62,616 nt of DNA from Candidatus Thorarchaeota archaeon (GTDB lineage: Archaea; Asgardarchaeota; Thorarchaeia; Thorarchaeales; Thorarchaeaceae): contig JAEOUN010000039.1 of assembly GCA_016839245.1 (NCBI GenBank), positions 1-62,616 of the forward strand. The letters are read 5' to 3'. This document shows, piece after piece, positions 18,274-27,204 of the stretch. The position numbers and the translations under genes were made by a program. The notes below the pieces were generated by a model. It saw only the letters and a list, made by a program, of their open reading frames with translations. It did not search any database and was not told where the DNA came from. Within the stretch, counting starts at the first letter, position 1; the number at the start of each line of letters is the position of its first letter.

Positions 18274-18372
18274 ATGGCTCTAACAACAAACAACCGAACT
18301 GAACTTGTGAAGTATAAGAGAAATCTCCTCTCCACAGAGGCTGTAGCATATGCATTCCTTTACCGGAGGTAA
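18274..18372 (+). CDS. Micropeptide 1 of three-gene operon, 32 aa
   Basis: First of three tandem tiny ORFs. The 32-residue product is basic, with a polar Thr/Asn N-terminus, a Lys/Arg middle (ELVKYKRN) and an LLSTEAVAYAFLYRR tail. Its stop overlaps a CCGGAGGTAA ribosome-binding site for the next ORF, so translation is probably coupled. The tail aligns with the end of micropeptide 2 (STEAVAYAF against STKAITHAY), suggesting duplication. Function unknown. Confidence 0.55.
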   Translation: MALTTNNRTELVKYKRNLLSTEAVAYAFLYRR

Positions 18373-18378
18373 ATCATC

Positions 18379-18453
18379 ATGACTACTACAAAAAGAACAT
18401 CCATTCAATGCAAAAAAGTCATCTCAACAAAAGCAATTACTCATGCATACTAA
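18379..18453 (+). CDS. Micropeptide 2 of three-gene operon, 24 aa
   Basis: A 24-residue basic peptide beginning MTTTKRTSIQCKK and ending VISTKAITHAY. Good ribosome-binding site (GGAGGTAA, 6 nt before ATG). The order of features, Thr-rich start, Lys/Arg patch, S-T-[EK]-A-x-x-[YH]-A-[FY] end, repeats that of micropeptide 1. One cysteine is present. Confidence 0.55.
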   Translation: MTTTKRTSIQCKKVISTKAITHAY

Positions 18454-18467
18454 TACAGGTGGTAATT

Positions 18468-18575
18468 ATGACCTCTAACAGCACCATTCAAGTCATTCAA
18501 CAAACATTATCTAATACCCAATCAACGAATCATTCTTTAACAGATGATGAAGTGCTCATGCTCGAAGCAACATGA
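18468..18575 (+). CDS. Micropeptide 3 of three-gene operon, 35 aa
   Basis: A 35-residue polar peptide, Ser/Thr/Gln/Asn-rich at first (MTSNSTIQVIQQTL), then acidic (LTDDEVLMLEAT). AGGTGGTAATT gives a ribosome-binding site. Unlike the first two it is acidic at the end, so it may be a partner rather than a paralogue. Its stop codon lies in the right arm of the terminator hairpin. Confidence 0.5.
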   Translation: MTSNSTIQVIQQTLSNTQSTNHSLTDDEVLMLEAT

Positions 18576-18587
18576 GCATCTCCTTTT
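18553..18587 (+). terminator. Intrinsic-like terminator of micropeptide operon
   Basis: Perfect 8-bp inverted repeat TGCTCATG/CATGAGCA with a 10-nt loop, followed by TCTCCTTTTTT. It overlaps the last codons of micropeptide 3. Confidence 0.7.
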
Positions 18588-18601
18588 TTCTTAAACTCGT
18601 C

Positions 18602-19204
18602 TTAGTTCCCAGGTTTCACTATCCAGCTAACTAACTCAGAGGTCATTGGATTAGCCTCAATAACTGCATCACGATATGCCTTATTGCTGAATTCTAGAAT
18701 GACATTCTGCATCCCGGGATCGAATCCAATTATCTTGACCGCGCGCTCAACAATATTTGGACGAAAAGCAATCCGCGAGAGAAACATGGATAGAGCAAAA
18801 AAAGAAATGAAAATCATTGACCAAATTGTAATACTCTGACCACGAGCAATGGAATCTCCGATGAATATAAGTGCGAAAAATAAAAAGGCCATAGCAAAGC
18901 CATCAATAATAATACAGAGTGATTTGTATCGTTCATGACCCTCATCTGAGAAATAATGATTGTCACATGTATAGATTGGTAGAATCTTTAATTTTGATTC
19001 TGGAATGCCATGACGCCTTCGAACAAAGGGATCATAATATGGATCCCATGATCTTAGAAGATATTGCTTTCTTCCTGATACGATGGTAATACGAGCAAGA
19101 TTTGTTCCTCGTTCTCCACAGATGGGGCATATCTTTGGAAACTGACCTCTAGCTAGATCAATACGGACAACAGGCCGGGAAAAATAGTGTTTCCGTGGAT
19201 TCAT
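18602..19204 (-). CDS. Membrane protein with N-terminal zinc-ribbon-like CxxC, 200 aa
   Basis: A 200-residue protein with a cysteine pair CPICGERG at about 26-33 and a possible second ligand group (CDNHYF at about 79), suggesting a small zinc site in the cytosolic N-terminus. Two adjacent membrane segments follow (about 95-145: CIIIDGFAMAFLFFALIFIG and TIWSMIFISFFALSMFL), then a soluble C-terminal domain. The family is not known to me; similar Zn-ribbon plus two-helix proteins are common unannotated proteins in archaea. Confidence 0.65.
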   Translation of the reverse strand: MNPRKHYFSRPVVRIDLARGQFPKICPICGERGTNLARITIVSGRKQYLLRSWDPYYDPFVRRRHGIPESKLKILPIYTCDNHYFSDEGHERYKSLCIIIDGFAMAFLFFALIFIGDSIARGQSITIWSMIFISFFALSMFLSRIAFRPNIVERAVKIIGFDPGMQNVILEFSNKAYRDAVIEANPMTSELVSWIVKPGN

Positions 19205-19311
19205 AGATGACTATCCCCATTTTTGACTGATTTCACGCACCATTGATAATTAGTCTATCGAACTCGGCTTGATTGTAGCATTTTTATCTGAATATTTGCA
19301 CCAGCAGATGT

Positions 19312-19881
19312 ATGTACTGTGGTGAATTGGTCCGTCTTAGGGCTATAGAGATGGAAGACTTGGATATTATTCTGAAGTATTGGAATAACTTCGAAATGCG
19401 GCAGTTCTTAGCTGGTGCAATACCAATGTCTAGGATGGCTGAGAAACAGTGGTTAGAACGAGCAACCACAATGAATCCTTGGAAAGATGGTGGACTGGTT
19501 CTAGCGATAGAAGACAAGAAGACAAATAGCTTCCTAGGAACGACGAGCTTCTTTGATATTTCAAAGCAACATCAGAGAGCAGAATTTGGAATTGCCATTC
19601 ACAATCCAGAGAATTTTGGTAAGAGATTTGGAACTGATGCAACAAAGGTAATGCTATGGGTAGGCTTTCACATACTGGGTCTGAATTCAATCATCCTTGA
19701 AACACTGGATATCAATAAACGAGCTCAAAGGGCTTATGAGAAAGCAGGATTCAAACGAATTGGAGTATTAAGACAAGCATCATATATGGCTGGAAAATTC
19801 AATGATCACATAATTATGGACATAACTCGTGAGGATTTCTTGAAAGCATATCCTCCAGGGACTCAAGTTGGAAATCTATAA
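19312..19881 (+). CDS. GNAT acetyltransferase (RimJ/RimL type)
   Basis: A 189-residue GNAT protein beginning GELVRLRAIEMEDLDIILKYWNN, the usual RimL start. Strand-helix acetyl-CoA site is GIAIHNPENFGKRFGTDATKVMLWVGF, and the C-terminal ETLDINKRAQRAYEKAGFKRIGVLRQ carries the typical N-x-R-A-x-x-x-Y-x-K-x-G-F motif. It probably acetylates a protein N-terminus or small amine. A 10-bp hairpin follows the stop. Confidence 0.9.
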   Translation: MYCGELVRLRAIEMEDLDIILKYWNNFEMRQFLAGAIPMSRMAEKQWLERATTMNPWKDGGLVLAIEDKKTNSFLGTTSFFDISKQHQRAEFGIAIHNPENFGKRFGTDATKVMLWVGFHILGLNSIILETLDINKRAQRAYEKAGFKRIGVLRQASYMAGKFNDHIIMDITREDFLKAYPPGTQVGNL

Positions 19882-19891
19882 AATCCCGAAG

Positions 19892-19915
19892 AATGAGATA
19901 GAAACCTATCTCATT
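19892..19915 (+). terminator. Hairpin between GNAT gene and transketolase
   Basis: Perfect 10-bp stem AATGAGATAG/CTATCTCATT with a 4-nt loop. There is no T-tract, so it may be a processing or transcript-end structure rather than a classical terminator. Confidence 0.45.
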
Positions 19916-19989
19916 AAACGGAACAACCAAAAGTGGGATGTATAATTTAAAACGCGCTTTGTATCCAGATATTTCATGGAGAGGCCCTT

Positions 19990-21993
19990 ATGATTGAAAC
20001 GTCACTTCAAGATCGTGCGATAAATACAATTCGATTTCTTTCTGCAGATGCAATTCAAAAAGCAAATTCAGGACATCCTGGCATGCCAATGGGTGCAGCT
20101 GCAATGGCATATGCTCTATGGACACGACATTTACGATTCAATCCAACAAATCCACTTTGGTGGGATAGAGATAGGTTCATACTATCGGGTGGACATGGAT
20201 CTATGCTACTATACTCATTACTTCATCTAACTGGTTATGATCTATCGCTGGAAGATTTGAAGAATTTCAGACAATGGAAGAGTAAGACGCCCGGTCATCC
20301 CGAGAGTACTTTAACTGCAGGGGTTGAAGTCACTACAGGACCACTTGGACAGGGATTTGCTAATTGTATTGGTATGGCAATTGCAGAGCAACATCTAGCA
20401 GCAACCTTCAACAGACAAGGGCATGAAATTGTAAACCATTATCTCTATGCGATTGTGACTGATGGGGATTTAATGGAAGGAATATCATCTGAGGCGGCCT
20501 CACTAGCAGGACATCTACGACTCGGAAACATCATCATGTTGTATGATGATAATGAGATATCGATTGATGGAAGTACGAATTTGACTTTCACAGAGGATCG
20601 GGGAGCAAGATTCGAAGCTTTTGGATGGCATGTACAAAGAATCACAGATGGAAATGATGTTGATGCAATTGATGACGCAATTAGGAAGGCAAAACACGAT
20701 TCACGACCATCTTTGATCATTTGTCGCACTCACATAGGTTATGGATTACCAACGAAACAAGACACTTCAAAGGCACACGGAGAACCGGTAGGGGTGGAGG
20801 AACTACAGGCTGCCAAAAAGAATCTAGGATGGCCAATTGAGCCTGATTTTTATATTCCTGATGATGTCTTGGAACACTATCGAGCAATTGGGAAAAAAGG
20901 CGCACAAATCGAAGATGCATGGAATGCGTCATTTGAGAGTTATGCTAATGATTATCCCGAACTAGCGGCTGAATATGGTCGAAGAATGAAGGGAAACCGT
21001 TGTCAAGGATGGGATGAAGACCTTCCCGAGTTCCCTCCAGATGAAAAAGGATTGGCCACGCGAGTGGCTTCTGGAAAGATCATCAATGCTTTGGCGAAAA
21101 AAATACCTGAATTAATGGGAGGTTCCGCGGACCTCACTCCATCGAATAAGACATGGATAGAGGGAAGTCCATCATTCCAAGCAGAAAGCCCGGAAGGTAG
21201 AAACATTCACTTTGGAGTACGGGAACATGCGATGGCTGGCATTATTAATGGATTGGCAGCTCATGGAGGCATTATACCATTTGGAGCAACATTCCTCATG
21301 TTCTCAGACTATATGCGTCCTTCAATTAGACTCTCTGCTCTTTCAAGGCATGGTAGTATTTGGGTATTCACTCATGATAGTATTGGTGTAGGTGAAGATG
21401 GTCCAACCCATCAGCCAATTGAACATCTAGCTGCTTTACGTACAATTCCGAATCTTGTTCTGATTAGACCAGGAGATGCAAATGAAGTAAGAGAGACATG
21501 GAAGATTGCGATTTCACGACGTGATGGTCCAACACTTCTTGTACTCACAAGACAAAATGTACCGACCCTTGATCGGTCCCTATTCAACTCGGCTTCAAAT
21601 ACATCACGTGGCGCTTATGTGTTAAGAGATTATGGAGAGAGCCCAAGAATTATCCTCATGGCTTCAGGCTCAGAGGTGGAATTAATTGTTAGAGCAGCTG
21701 AGAAACTGCATGAGAAGAAGATAGAGGTAAGGGTGGTTTCATTTCCAAGCTGGGAACTCTTTGAGAGTCAGAGTCAGGAATATCGTGACTCAGTCCTGCC
21801 ACCAAGGGTGACTGCACGACTTGCAGTAGAGGCAGGCGTTTCTCAGGGATGGAGTCAATGGATTGGAGAGAATGGTGATACTATATGTGTTGACAAGTTT
21901 GGTGCTTCAGCACCAGCTAAGGTCTTATTTGAGAAATATGGATTTACTGTTGAGAACGTTATTGACCACGTTCAGAGGTTAATTAATAAATAG
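19990..21993 (+). CDS. tkt: Transketolase (full-length, single chain)
   Basis: This TPP enzyme of the non-oxidative pentose phosphate pathway transfers two-carbon ketol units. The 667-residue chain has all three domains: the N-terminal TPP domain with [11 protein letters not shown] (about 26-36), [14 protein letters not shown], and the metal motif GDGDLMEG..N (about 153 on); the central Pyr domain with [20 protein letters not shown]; and a C-terminal domain. Many archaea have split N and C half genes, so a fused single gene suggests bacterial-type descent. TATA-like TATAATTTAAAA lies about 45 nt before the ATG. Confidence 0.95.
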   Translation: MIETSLQDRAINTIRFLSADAIQKANSGHPGMPMGAAAMAYALWTRHLRFNPTNPLWWDRDRFILSGGHGSMLLYSLLHLTGYDLSLEDLKNFRQWKSKTPGHPESTLTAGVEVTTGPLGQGFANCIGMAIAEQHLAATFNRQGHEIVNHYLYAIVTDGDLMEGISSEAASLAGHLRLGNIIMLYDDNEISIDGSTNLTFTEDRGARFEAFGWHVQRITDGNDVDAIDDAIRKAKHDSRPSLIICRTHIGYGLPTKQDTSKAHGEPVGVEELQAAKKNLGWPIEPDFYIPDDVLEHYRAIGKKGAQIEDAWNASFESYANDYPELAAEYGRRMKGNRCQGWDEDLPEFPPDEKGLATRVASGKIINALAKKIPELMGGSADLTPSNKTWIEGSPSFQAESPEGRNIHFGVREHAMAGIINGLAAHGGIIPFGATFLMFSDYMRPSIRLSALSRHGSIWVFTHDSIGVGEDGPTHQPIEHLAALRTIPNLVLIRPGDANEVRETWKIAISRRDGPTLLVLTRQNVPTLDRSLFNSASNTSRGAYVLRDYGESPRIILMASGSEVELIVRAAEKLHEKKIEVRVVSFPSWELFESQSQEYRDSVLPPRVTARLAVEAGVSQGWSQWIGENGDTICVDKFGASAPAKVLFEKYGFTVENVIDHVQRLINK

Positions 21994-22144
21994 ACCTAAA
22001 TGGTCATTTTAACCATTACAAGTATTCATAAACCTTTATTTACTATCTAAAGTAATTATAGATATTTTTATCTCTGCCAAATGAATTGCTAGTTAATATT
22101 GGCTATAAATACTAATATCGATGGTTCTAATCAGTGAATGAATA

Positions 22145-23101
22145 ATGAACACTCAAAGTAAAATCATAATGTCATTGTTTATGTTATTGCTTGTTGGGAT
22201 TGGAACTCCCTTAGCAGTAGCTCAGAACAATTCAGTTGAATACAATTACTCAGCTGGTATTGTGTCCCTTACAACGGATGATATCGCAATTAAAGTGACA
22301 GGTAATAATCAAGCACCTCACTTTCATTGGTGGGATCCTAATGATCCAAGTGTAGATTATCATGTTATGTTTGTGAGGTTATTTGAAGCAAACGATACTA
22401 ATAGTGACGGAATTTTTGATAATTCTACAGATCAAATAATTGGAGCTCCTTTTGTACTTCCTACAACCAATTGGACTTTTAGCGATTTTATAGTAGATGA
22501 AGAAGATGAAAACATTACTGCAGTCCACTTCAACTTTACAACTACCGCTGAACATGATCCTCGTGAAGAAAGTCTAGGAAAGGATTATGGGATGTTACCA
22601 AACATGCCATCCTTTGATGTATACGTACAAATCAGAGTACATCTCAACCTATCAAATCCAGGTGAGATGAAATTTGATCTAATTGTTGATGGTTGGAACT
22701 GGACCTACAACGACTCCATTCTAGTCCTACAATTTACAGTCACAGAGAGCACACACGGTCAACTTCAAGGTGATACAGAACCATCTGGTTTCCATAAAAC
22801 AGGAACACAATTCCAGTTTTCAAATGGATACTTCGAATATGAACCAACAGCTCTAGCTGCAAACAACTCATTAGAGGTTAAAGCCAGCTATGGTGAAGGA
22901 ATTGGACTTGAAGCTGGAGAGTCAATCTATCTTGCCTTCCAAAACTTTGGAAATGAAACTCTAGAGTATGACCCAGTTCTTGGTGTAGAAACAGTATCAA
23001 CAACTCCAATCAATAATTTGACAGATCCAACGACCCTCGCACTTATCGCGGGAGCAGTTGTGGTTCTACTCATAGTTGCAATCATTATCAAGAAACGATA
23101 G
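22145..23101 (+). CDS. Secreted, membrane-anchored surface protein, 318 aa
   Basis: An N-terminal signal peptide (hydrophobic residues 8-26, IIMSLFMLLLVGIGTPLAVA) precedes an all-beta extracellular domain rich in Asn, Thr and acidic residues with many N-x-[ST] sites. An acidic calcium-loop-like DTNSDGIFDNSTDQ occurs near residue 85. The protein ends in a single membrane anchor (LALIAGAVVVLLIVAIIIKKR). No enzyme motif is seen. Likely a cell-surface protein. It stands in its own transcription unit with CTATAAATAC upstream and a hairpin terminator downstream. Confidence 0.75.
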   Translation: MNTQSKIIMSLFMLLLVGIGTPLAVAQNNSVEYNYSAGIVSLTTDDIAIKVTGNNQAPHFHWWDPNDPSVDYHVMFVRLFEANDTNSDGIFDNSTDQIIGAPFVLPTTNWTFSDFIVDEEDENITAVHFNFTTTAEHDPREESLGKDYGMLPNMPSFDVYVQIRVHLNLSNPGEMKFDLIVDGWNWTYNDSILVLQFTVTESTHGQLQGDTEPSGFHKTGTQFQFSNGYFEYEPTALAANNSLEVKASYGEGIGLEAGESIYLAFQNFGNETLEYDPVLGVETVSTTPINNLTDPTTLALIAGAVVVLLIVAIIIKKR

Positions 23102-23115
23102 AATTCACTCAGCAA

Positions 23116-23146
23116 GGAAGCAGAACTCCTGCTTCCACTCTTTTTT
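23116..23146 (+). terminator. Intrinsic-like terminator after surface protein
   Basis: Perfect 8-bp stem GGAAGCAG/CTGCTTCC with a 5-nt loop, then ACTC and six T residues. Confidence 0.75.
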
Positions 23147-23299
23147 ATTTCAAGTTTCCAGAGATTACAGACTAGCGCTGCTTTTCTGCTGTTTAGCAAC
23201 TGCGGACAGAAGAAGGATTTTGATTTCTGATTTTTTATCACTATATCTAATACATCGTGAAAGACACAAACCTGAAACTAAATCCTTATTAGTTAGGAA

Positions 23300-23325
23300 A
23301 CGAACAAATTAGTTCGTAGCCGAAC
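23300..23325 (+). promoter_or_regulatory. Probable MarR operator (ACGAAC-N6-GTTCGT plus a half-site)
   Basis: A perfect inverted repeat ACGAAC/GTTCGT at 23300-23317 with a further CGAAC at 23321-23325, directly before the FMN-protein/MarR/RNase Z-like operon. The operon encodes a MarR regulator, so autoregulation through this site is the natural inference. Confidence 0.55.
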
Positions 23326-23343
23326 AAAAGAGTGGTGATCAAA

Positions 23344-23817
23344 GTGGACCAAAATGAAATTCGAGCGTTATGCTTAGAATTACTCGACAAAGGATGGCCA
23401 GCCTACCTTACTACTGTACATAAAAATGGATATCCCCAGACGCGAGCCATGTTCAATCTCAGAAATAAAGAGAGGTTTCCAAAATTAAGTCCTATCTTTA
23501 ATAATCATCAAGATGATTTCATGATTCTATTCGGAACCAACACATCATCACCAAAACTCATAGATATTAAACGAAAACCTGTAGCATCTGTCTATTACTG
23601 TATACCTGAAAAGTCAAAGGGCGTAATGTTTGGCGGCGATCTTCAAATAGTGGAGGATATGGAGCTAAAAGAGTCACTATGGCATGAAGGGTGGGAAAGG
23701 TATTATCCAATGGGGGTAGAGGATCCTGATTATACAGTTCTTAGAATTTTTCCTGCAATAGCAAAAGGATGGACTGGCAGCTCTACATTCAGGTTGGAAA
23801 TAGGTGATATGAATTGA
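23344..23817 (+). CDS. Pyridoxamine 5'-phosphate oxidase-like FMN-binding protein
   Basis: A 157-residue split-barrel flavin protein. The N-terminal helix and strand (CLELLDKGWPAYLTTVHKNGYPQTRAMFNL) match general-stress/PNPOx-like proteins, where TRAMFN is part of the FMN site; DDFMILFGTNTSSPKLIDIKRKPVASVYY follows as in the family. It may reduce or sense a quinone/flavin-like molecule. GTG 23344 is preferred: GGTGATC lies just upstream; GTG 23332 is the other candidate. It overlaps the MarR gene by 4 nt. Confidence 0.82.
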   Translation: MDQNEIRALCLELLDKGWPAYLTTVHKNGYPQTRAMFNLRNKERFPKLSPIFNNHQDDFMILFGTNTSSPKLIDIKRKPVASVYYCIPEKSKGVMFGGDLQIVEDMELKESLWHEGWERYYPMGVEDPDYTVLRIFPAIAKGWTGSSTFRLEIGDMN

Positions 23818-24257
23818 TGTCACAGAGGGAGGGTGGATTTCTCATCACCCAAATTCATCATCTAGGACGAAGAGTATTTACTAATATAATGAGAAAACAC
23901 GATATAGAAATAGGACCCGGGCAAGGGCGGATACTATTCGCATTGTTACAGAGAGATGGAATCCCAATGAAGGAATTGTCAAAAAGAACATTGTTAAGAA
24001 AATCAACAATGAGTGAGTTGTTAGACAATCTTGAGAATGCGGGTTATGTTGAGCGACAACAGTCGACAGAGGATAGAAGAAGGATTCTGATTCAACTCAC
24101 AGAAAAAACTCGAAGGTTTCAAAATACGTACATTAAACTATCTGCTGAAATGACTGAGATTTTCTATAAGGGATTTACTCCAGAAGACATAGATACTCTC
24201 GAATCATATCTACGGAGAATATTAGATAATCTGGTAACTCACGAATCAAGTGATTGA
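23814..24257 (+). CDS. MarR-family transcriptional regulator
   Basis: A 147-residue MarR winged helix protein: ILFALLQRDGIPMKELSKRTLLRKSTMSELLDNLENAGYVERQQSTEDRRRILIQLT holds the recognition helix (RKSTMSELLDNLE) and the DRR wing typical of MarR. Probably binds the inverted repeat at 23300-23317 as a dimer and controls its own operon in response to a small molecule or oxidant. Overlap of 4 nt with the upstream gene and 8 nt with the downstream one shows tight operon packing. Confidence 0.9.
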   Translation: MMSQREGGFLITQIHHLGRRVFTNIMRKHDIEIGPGQGRILFALLQRDGIPMKELSKRTLLRKSTMSELLDNLENAGYVERQQSTEDRRRILIQLTEKTRRFQNTYIKLSAEMTEIFYKGFTPEDIDTLESYLRRILDNLVTHESSD

Positions 24258-25071
24258 AGTGGCAACAAAAGTAATATTATTAGGGACAGGTACACCCAAT
24301 CCCGATCCTGAGAGATCAGGTCCATCAGTAGCACTGGTTGTCGATTCATCAATTTACATTATTGATTTTGGTGTCGGGGTCGTCAGAAGAGCTGCTGCTG
24401 CAGGGTTACAGATTACCGCCCTGAAAAGAGCCTTTCTTACGCATCTTCATTCCGATCATACACTTGGCTATCCGGATCTCATTTTTACTCCTGCAGTGGC
24501 TGGAAGAAGTGACCCAATTGAGGTGTTTGGACCAAAAGGAATTACAGAGATGACCAAGCATATCATGGCAGCCTATGAAATAGATCAAAATGAAAGAATA
24601 GCAGGATTGGAACCTGCGATGAAAGAAGCCTATGTTGTCAATACTCATGAGATATCCGAGGGAGAAGTCTACAGTGACGAGCTAGTGGAAGTAAAGGCAT
24701 TTGCAGTAGATCATGGATCTTTAGAGTCATATGGCTATAGATTTGAAACGCCGACCAAAACCGTTGTCATATCCGGAGATACTAGACCCTCAGCAAATCT
24801 CATTAAGAATGCAAGAGGTTGTGATGTCCTGTTGCATGAGGTCTATTCTGTTCAGGGACTACAGACACGTCCTGAAGAATGGAAGAGATATCACAAAGCA
24901 GTACATACATCATCGCATGAACTTGCGGAAATAGCGAATATGGTTAAGCCAGGTATACTTGTTCTTTATCATCAACTTCACTGGAGTCAGTCTGATGAAC
25001 AGCTACTATCAGAGATATCAGAGAGATATAACGGACCTGTGGTATCGGGTAAAGATCTGGATGTTTTTTAG
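24250..25071 (+). CDS. Metallo-beta-lactamase fold hydrolase, RNase Z-like
   Basis: A 273-residue MBL protein. VILLGTGTPNPDPERSGPS opens the fold as in RNase Z and related arylsulfatase-type hydrolases, TLHSDH-like metal motif reads FLTHLHSDHTLGYPDL (about 61-76), a later Asp comes from VVISGDTRPS, and histidines from DVLLHEVYS and LVLYHQLHW. RNase Z processes tRNA 3' ends, but the operon context with a MarR regulator favours detoxification or lactonase-type hydrolysis instead. GTG start; overlaps the MarR stop. Confidence 0.85.
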   Translation: MIEVATKVILLGTGTPNPDPERSGPSVALVVDSSIYIIDFGVGVVRRAAAAGLQITALKRAFLTHLHSDHTLGYPDLIFTPAVAGRSDPIEVFGPKGITEMTKHIMAAYEIDQNERIAGLEPAMKEAYVVNTHEISEGEVYSDELVEVKAFAVDHGSLESYGYRFETPTKTVVISGDTRPSANLIKNARGCDVLLHEVYSVQGLQTRPEEWKRYHKAVHTSSHELAEIANMVKPGILVLYHQLHWSQSDEQLLSEISERYNGPVVSGKDLDVF

Positions 25072-25139
25072 TGTCACTCTATCAAATCCTGAGAGAAAAA
25101 TGAATAAGAGAGGAATCCATTTTTGAAGAGAGGTTAGAG

Positions 25140-25223
25140 ATGAAAGAGATGCATCTTGATGAAGAAGACATAATGGAGGAAGAGGACTGGGGTGATGATG
25201 ATTGGGAGGATGATGATTGGTAG
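25140..25223 (+). CDS. Asp/Trp-repeat acidic micropeptide, 27 aa
   Basis: A 27-codon ATG frame encodes an extremely acidic peptide with Trp spaced at regular intervals: its second half is EEEDWGDDDWEDDDW. GAGAGGTTAGAG provides a weak ribosome-binding site. A related peptide occurs 2 kb downstream at 27205. Codons alternate GAT/GAC/GAG, so it is not a pure nucleotide repeat. No known family; could bind cations or a basic partner. Confidence 0.5.
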   Translation: MKEMHLDEEDIMEEEDWGDDDWEDDDW

Positions 25224-25296
25224 TAGACATCGAGTTGATGCCTAAATCAGCAATGTGAATATGATATCAACACGACAGATGTGGAAGATGTAACAG

Positions 25297-26094
25297 ATGA
25301 GCACTCGAATTGAAACCCTATCACAGGCAAACATCGATGATGTTCTTGGTATTTTATCAAAAGATTCGCTATCAAACATTGTCTTGATTGCAGATTGTAC
25401 ACAGCTTAGAGATTGGTGTGATGTTAGAGTATTAAGAAATGGAGATAGAATTGATGCAGTGTTCTCGCTCTATAGAGACTTGGATTTCTTGGCAACAGCA
25501 TTCTGGAGTAGAGATGTGGATGCATTGAAACAGATTATGGCGGATTTCTCTGATTTACTGGTCGGTAAGGAGTTTGTTGCCATCTGCACTCAATACCAGC
25601 TCTATCAATTTGATAAAGCCTGTGTCATTTTACAACCGATAACGGAGCGTCAGATGATAGCAGACAGATCAACAGAGCTTTATTGCGATTGCAAACGACA
25701 ACCTGTCAAGTTATCAATCGATGATGCTGAAAAGTTGAAAGATCTCTACAGATTGAGTGGGACGCCAGCATGGACTCCGAATGCTATGAATTTAGGACCA
25801 TTCTATGGAATAAAAGAACCAGAAGGAACAATATCTGCAGTGGCGGGGATTCACTATATGACACCCTATGGAACAGAGATTGGCAATGTTGCAACACATC
25901 CCGACCATCTTCGAAGGGGATATGCCGCAGCATGTATCAAATCCGTTGTTGAAGAAGTTCTCAAGGAATCCAACCTTGTGATCTTGCATTATTTTGCTGA
26001 CAACATTCCTGCACAAAGATTGTATGAAAAGATGGGATTCAAATATTCAGAAGCAGATCCTGTCTTCTTTGTAAAAGGGACTTGTTTGGAATAA
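25297..26094 (+). CDS. GNAT acetyltransferase, two-domain
   Basis: A 265-residue protein whose C-terminal half is a GNAT domain of the FR47-like type: AVAGIHYMTPYGTEIGNVATHPDHLRRGYAAACIKSVVEEVL contains the acetyl-CoA loop RRGYAA (about 210), then LHYFADNIPAQRLYEKMGFKY with the usual N-x-P-A-x-x-x-Y-x-K-x-G-F. The N-terminal 140 residues form a second, degenerate domain. Substrate unknown. Confidence 0.85.
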   Translation: MSTRIETLSQANIDDVLGILSKDSLSNIVLIADCTQLRDWCDVRVLRNGDRIDAVFSLYRDLDFLATAFWSRDVDALKQIMADFSDLLVGKEFVAICTQYQLYQFDKACVILQPITERQMIADRSTELYCDCKRQPVKLSIDDAEKLKDLYRLSGTPAWTPNAMNLGPFYGIKEPEGTISAVAGIHYMTPYGTEIGNVATHPDHLRRGYAAACIKSVVEEVLKESNLVILHYFADNIPAQRLYEKMGFKYSEADPVFFVKGTCLE

Positions 26095-26111
26095 ATTATT
26101 CAAGATTCATT

Positions 26112-26936
26112 TTATTCTCGATTTTCAAGAGTACGACGCATTGTCAACAACATATTGTATGTACGCTTCAAAGGCTTTGTAGTGTCGAAGGACCAAAGTG
26201 GTTTGGTTGTCAACCACTTTGTCTTGAGCTTCTTATAACGTCTTGTTAATAGAGAGAATTTTCGTCTTATTCTTGATGTTTTGACTTCAGGATTTTTACT
26301 TGCTTCCTTTAAATCCTGAATTTTGGTTTCAAGAGAGTGCATATCCTTCTTTAAGGTTCTTTCAACAGCTTCGGTTATCCGGAGTGAGTCAGTAGGATTT
26401 GCCAGCTTGATACGAGACCAACGAATAGTAGTAGCACCCATTTTATTCAGTTGCGTGACAAAACTTCTGGAGTCGAGCAATGTTTCTCCATTCTCTTTTT
26501 CGAGTAGTCTTCTACGCTCTCTTGATCTCAATACAGGGAATAAGAGAACACTCGGTCTGAGTCGAATACAGATTGATTTACGTATTAGCCGCTCAACCTT
26601 CTTTTTCTGACCGGATGTAGGATTAATGAATGTGTACGATACAATGGAAAAAGCGCGGTCTGCAAAAACATCATCATTACGGACTTTTATCGCAGGAATT
26701 TCTCTAGTTCGAATGAATGATATTGTTGAAACGGTCTGCAACAAAGCAGCATACGAACTAGGGAATGAGTGAGCAACAAAGAGCCCTCTCCGTACTCGAG
26801 TGAAATCGCTGATACCTGTGAGACGTTTTGATGCACTCTTGATGCCCTCTGTGGAACCTAGAAGAACAATTAATCGTGAGTCACCTTTTAGTTCAGATAC
26901 GATGGGGGCGGCACTCTCAGTTCTTGCTTCACTCAT
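26112..26936 (-). CDS. Basic hypothetical protein, about 274 aa
   Basis: I do not recognise this family. The product is strongly basic (many Arg/Lys, e.g. RSRERRRLLEKEN and KTSRIRRKFSLLTRRYKKLKTKW), without membrane segments or cysteines. The N-terminal half has strand/helix alternation (SRLIVLLGSTEGIKSASKRLTGISDF) and the C-terminal 90 residues look like a coiled helix. It could bind nucleic acid. ATG 26936 or 26945 may be the start. It is transcribed away from the acidic micropeptide gene region, convergent with the GNAT gene. Confidence 0.65.
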   Translation of the reverse strand: MSEARTESAAPIVSELKGDSRLIVLLGSTEGIKSASKRLTGISDFTRVRRGLFVAHSFPSSYAALLQTVSTISFIRTREIPAIKVRNDDVFADRAFSIVSYTFINPTSGQKKKVERLIRKSICIRLRPSVLLFPVLRSRERRRLLEKENGETLLDSRSFVTQLNKMGATTIRWSRIKLANPTDSLRITEAVERTLKKDMHSLETKIQDLKEASKNPEVKTSRIRRKFSLLTRRYKKLKTKWLTTKPLWSFDTTKPLKRTYNMLLTMRRTLENRE

Positions 26937-26945
26937 TACGATCAT

Positions 26946-27204
26946 TCCGCACTAATTACTCTATATGGATGAATCAAAAAACATTGACACTTTGGTGACA
27001 CACACGCGCGTATAGTATAATCGTTAATATCTTTATTGGGCGTACCTAATCAGTTTCAGACCAATTAAAAATCTTGATAACATTGTTTCTACATTTTAAA
27101 GGTTTTATAAGTTCATAATCTAAATTTTAAGAGAAATAAAGATGTTATAATTCATCAGGCATATTTTACTTATAATTTACCTACCTTCTTTTTGAGGTGA
27201 AATC
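26946..27204. other. AT-rich divergent promoter region
   Basis: No gene is seen. The segment is strongly AT-rich and carries several TATA-like boxes, including CTTATAATTTA at about 27170-27180, which is well placed for the Asp/Trp micropeptide at 27205; GAGGTGA precedes that GTG. Confidence 0.45.
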
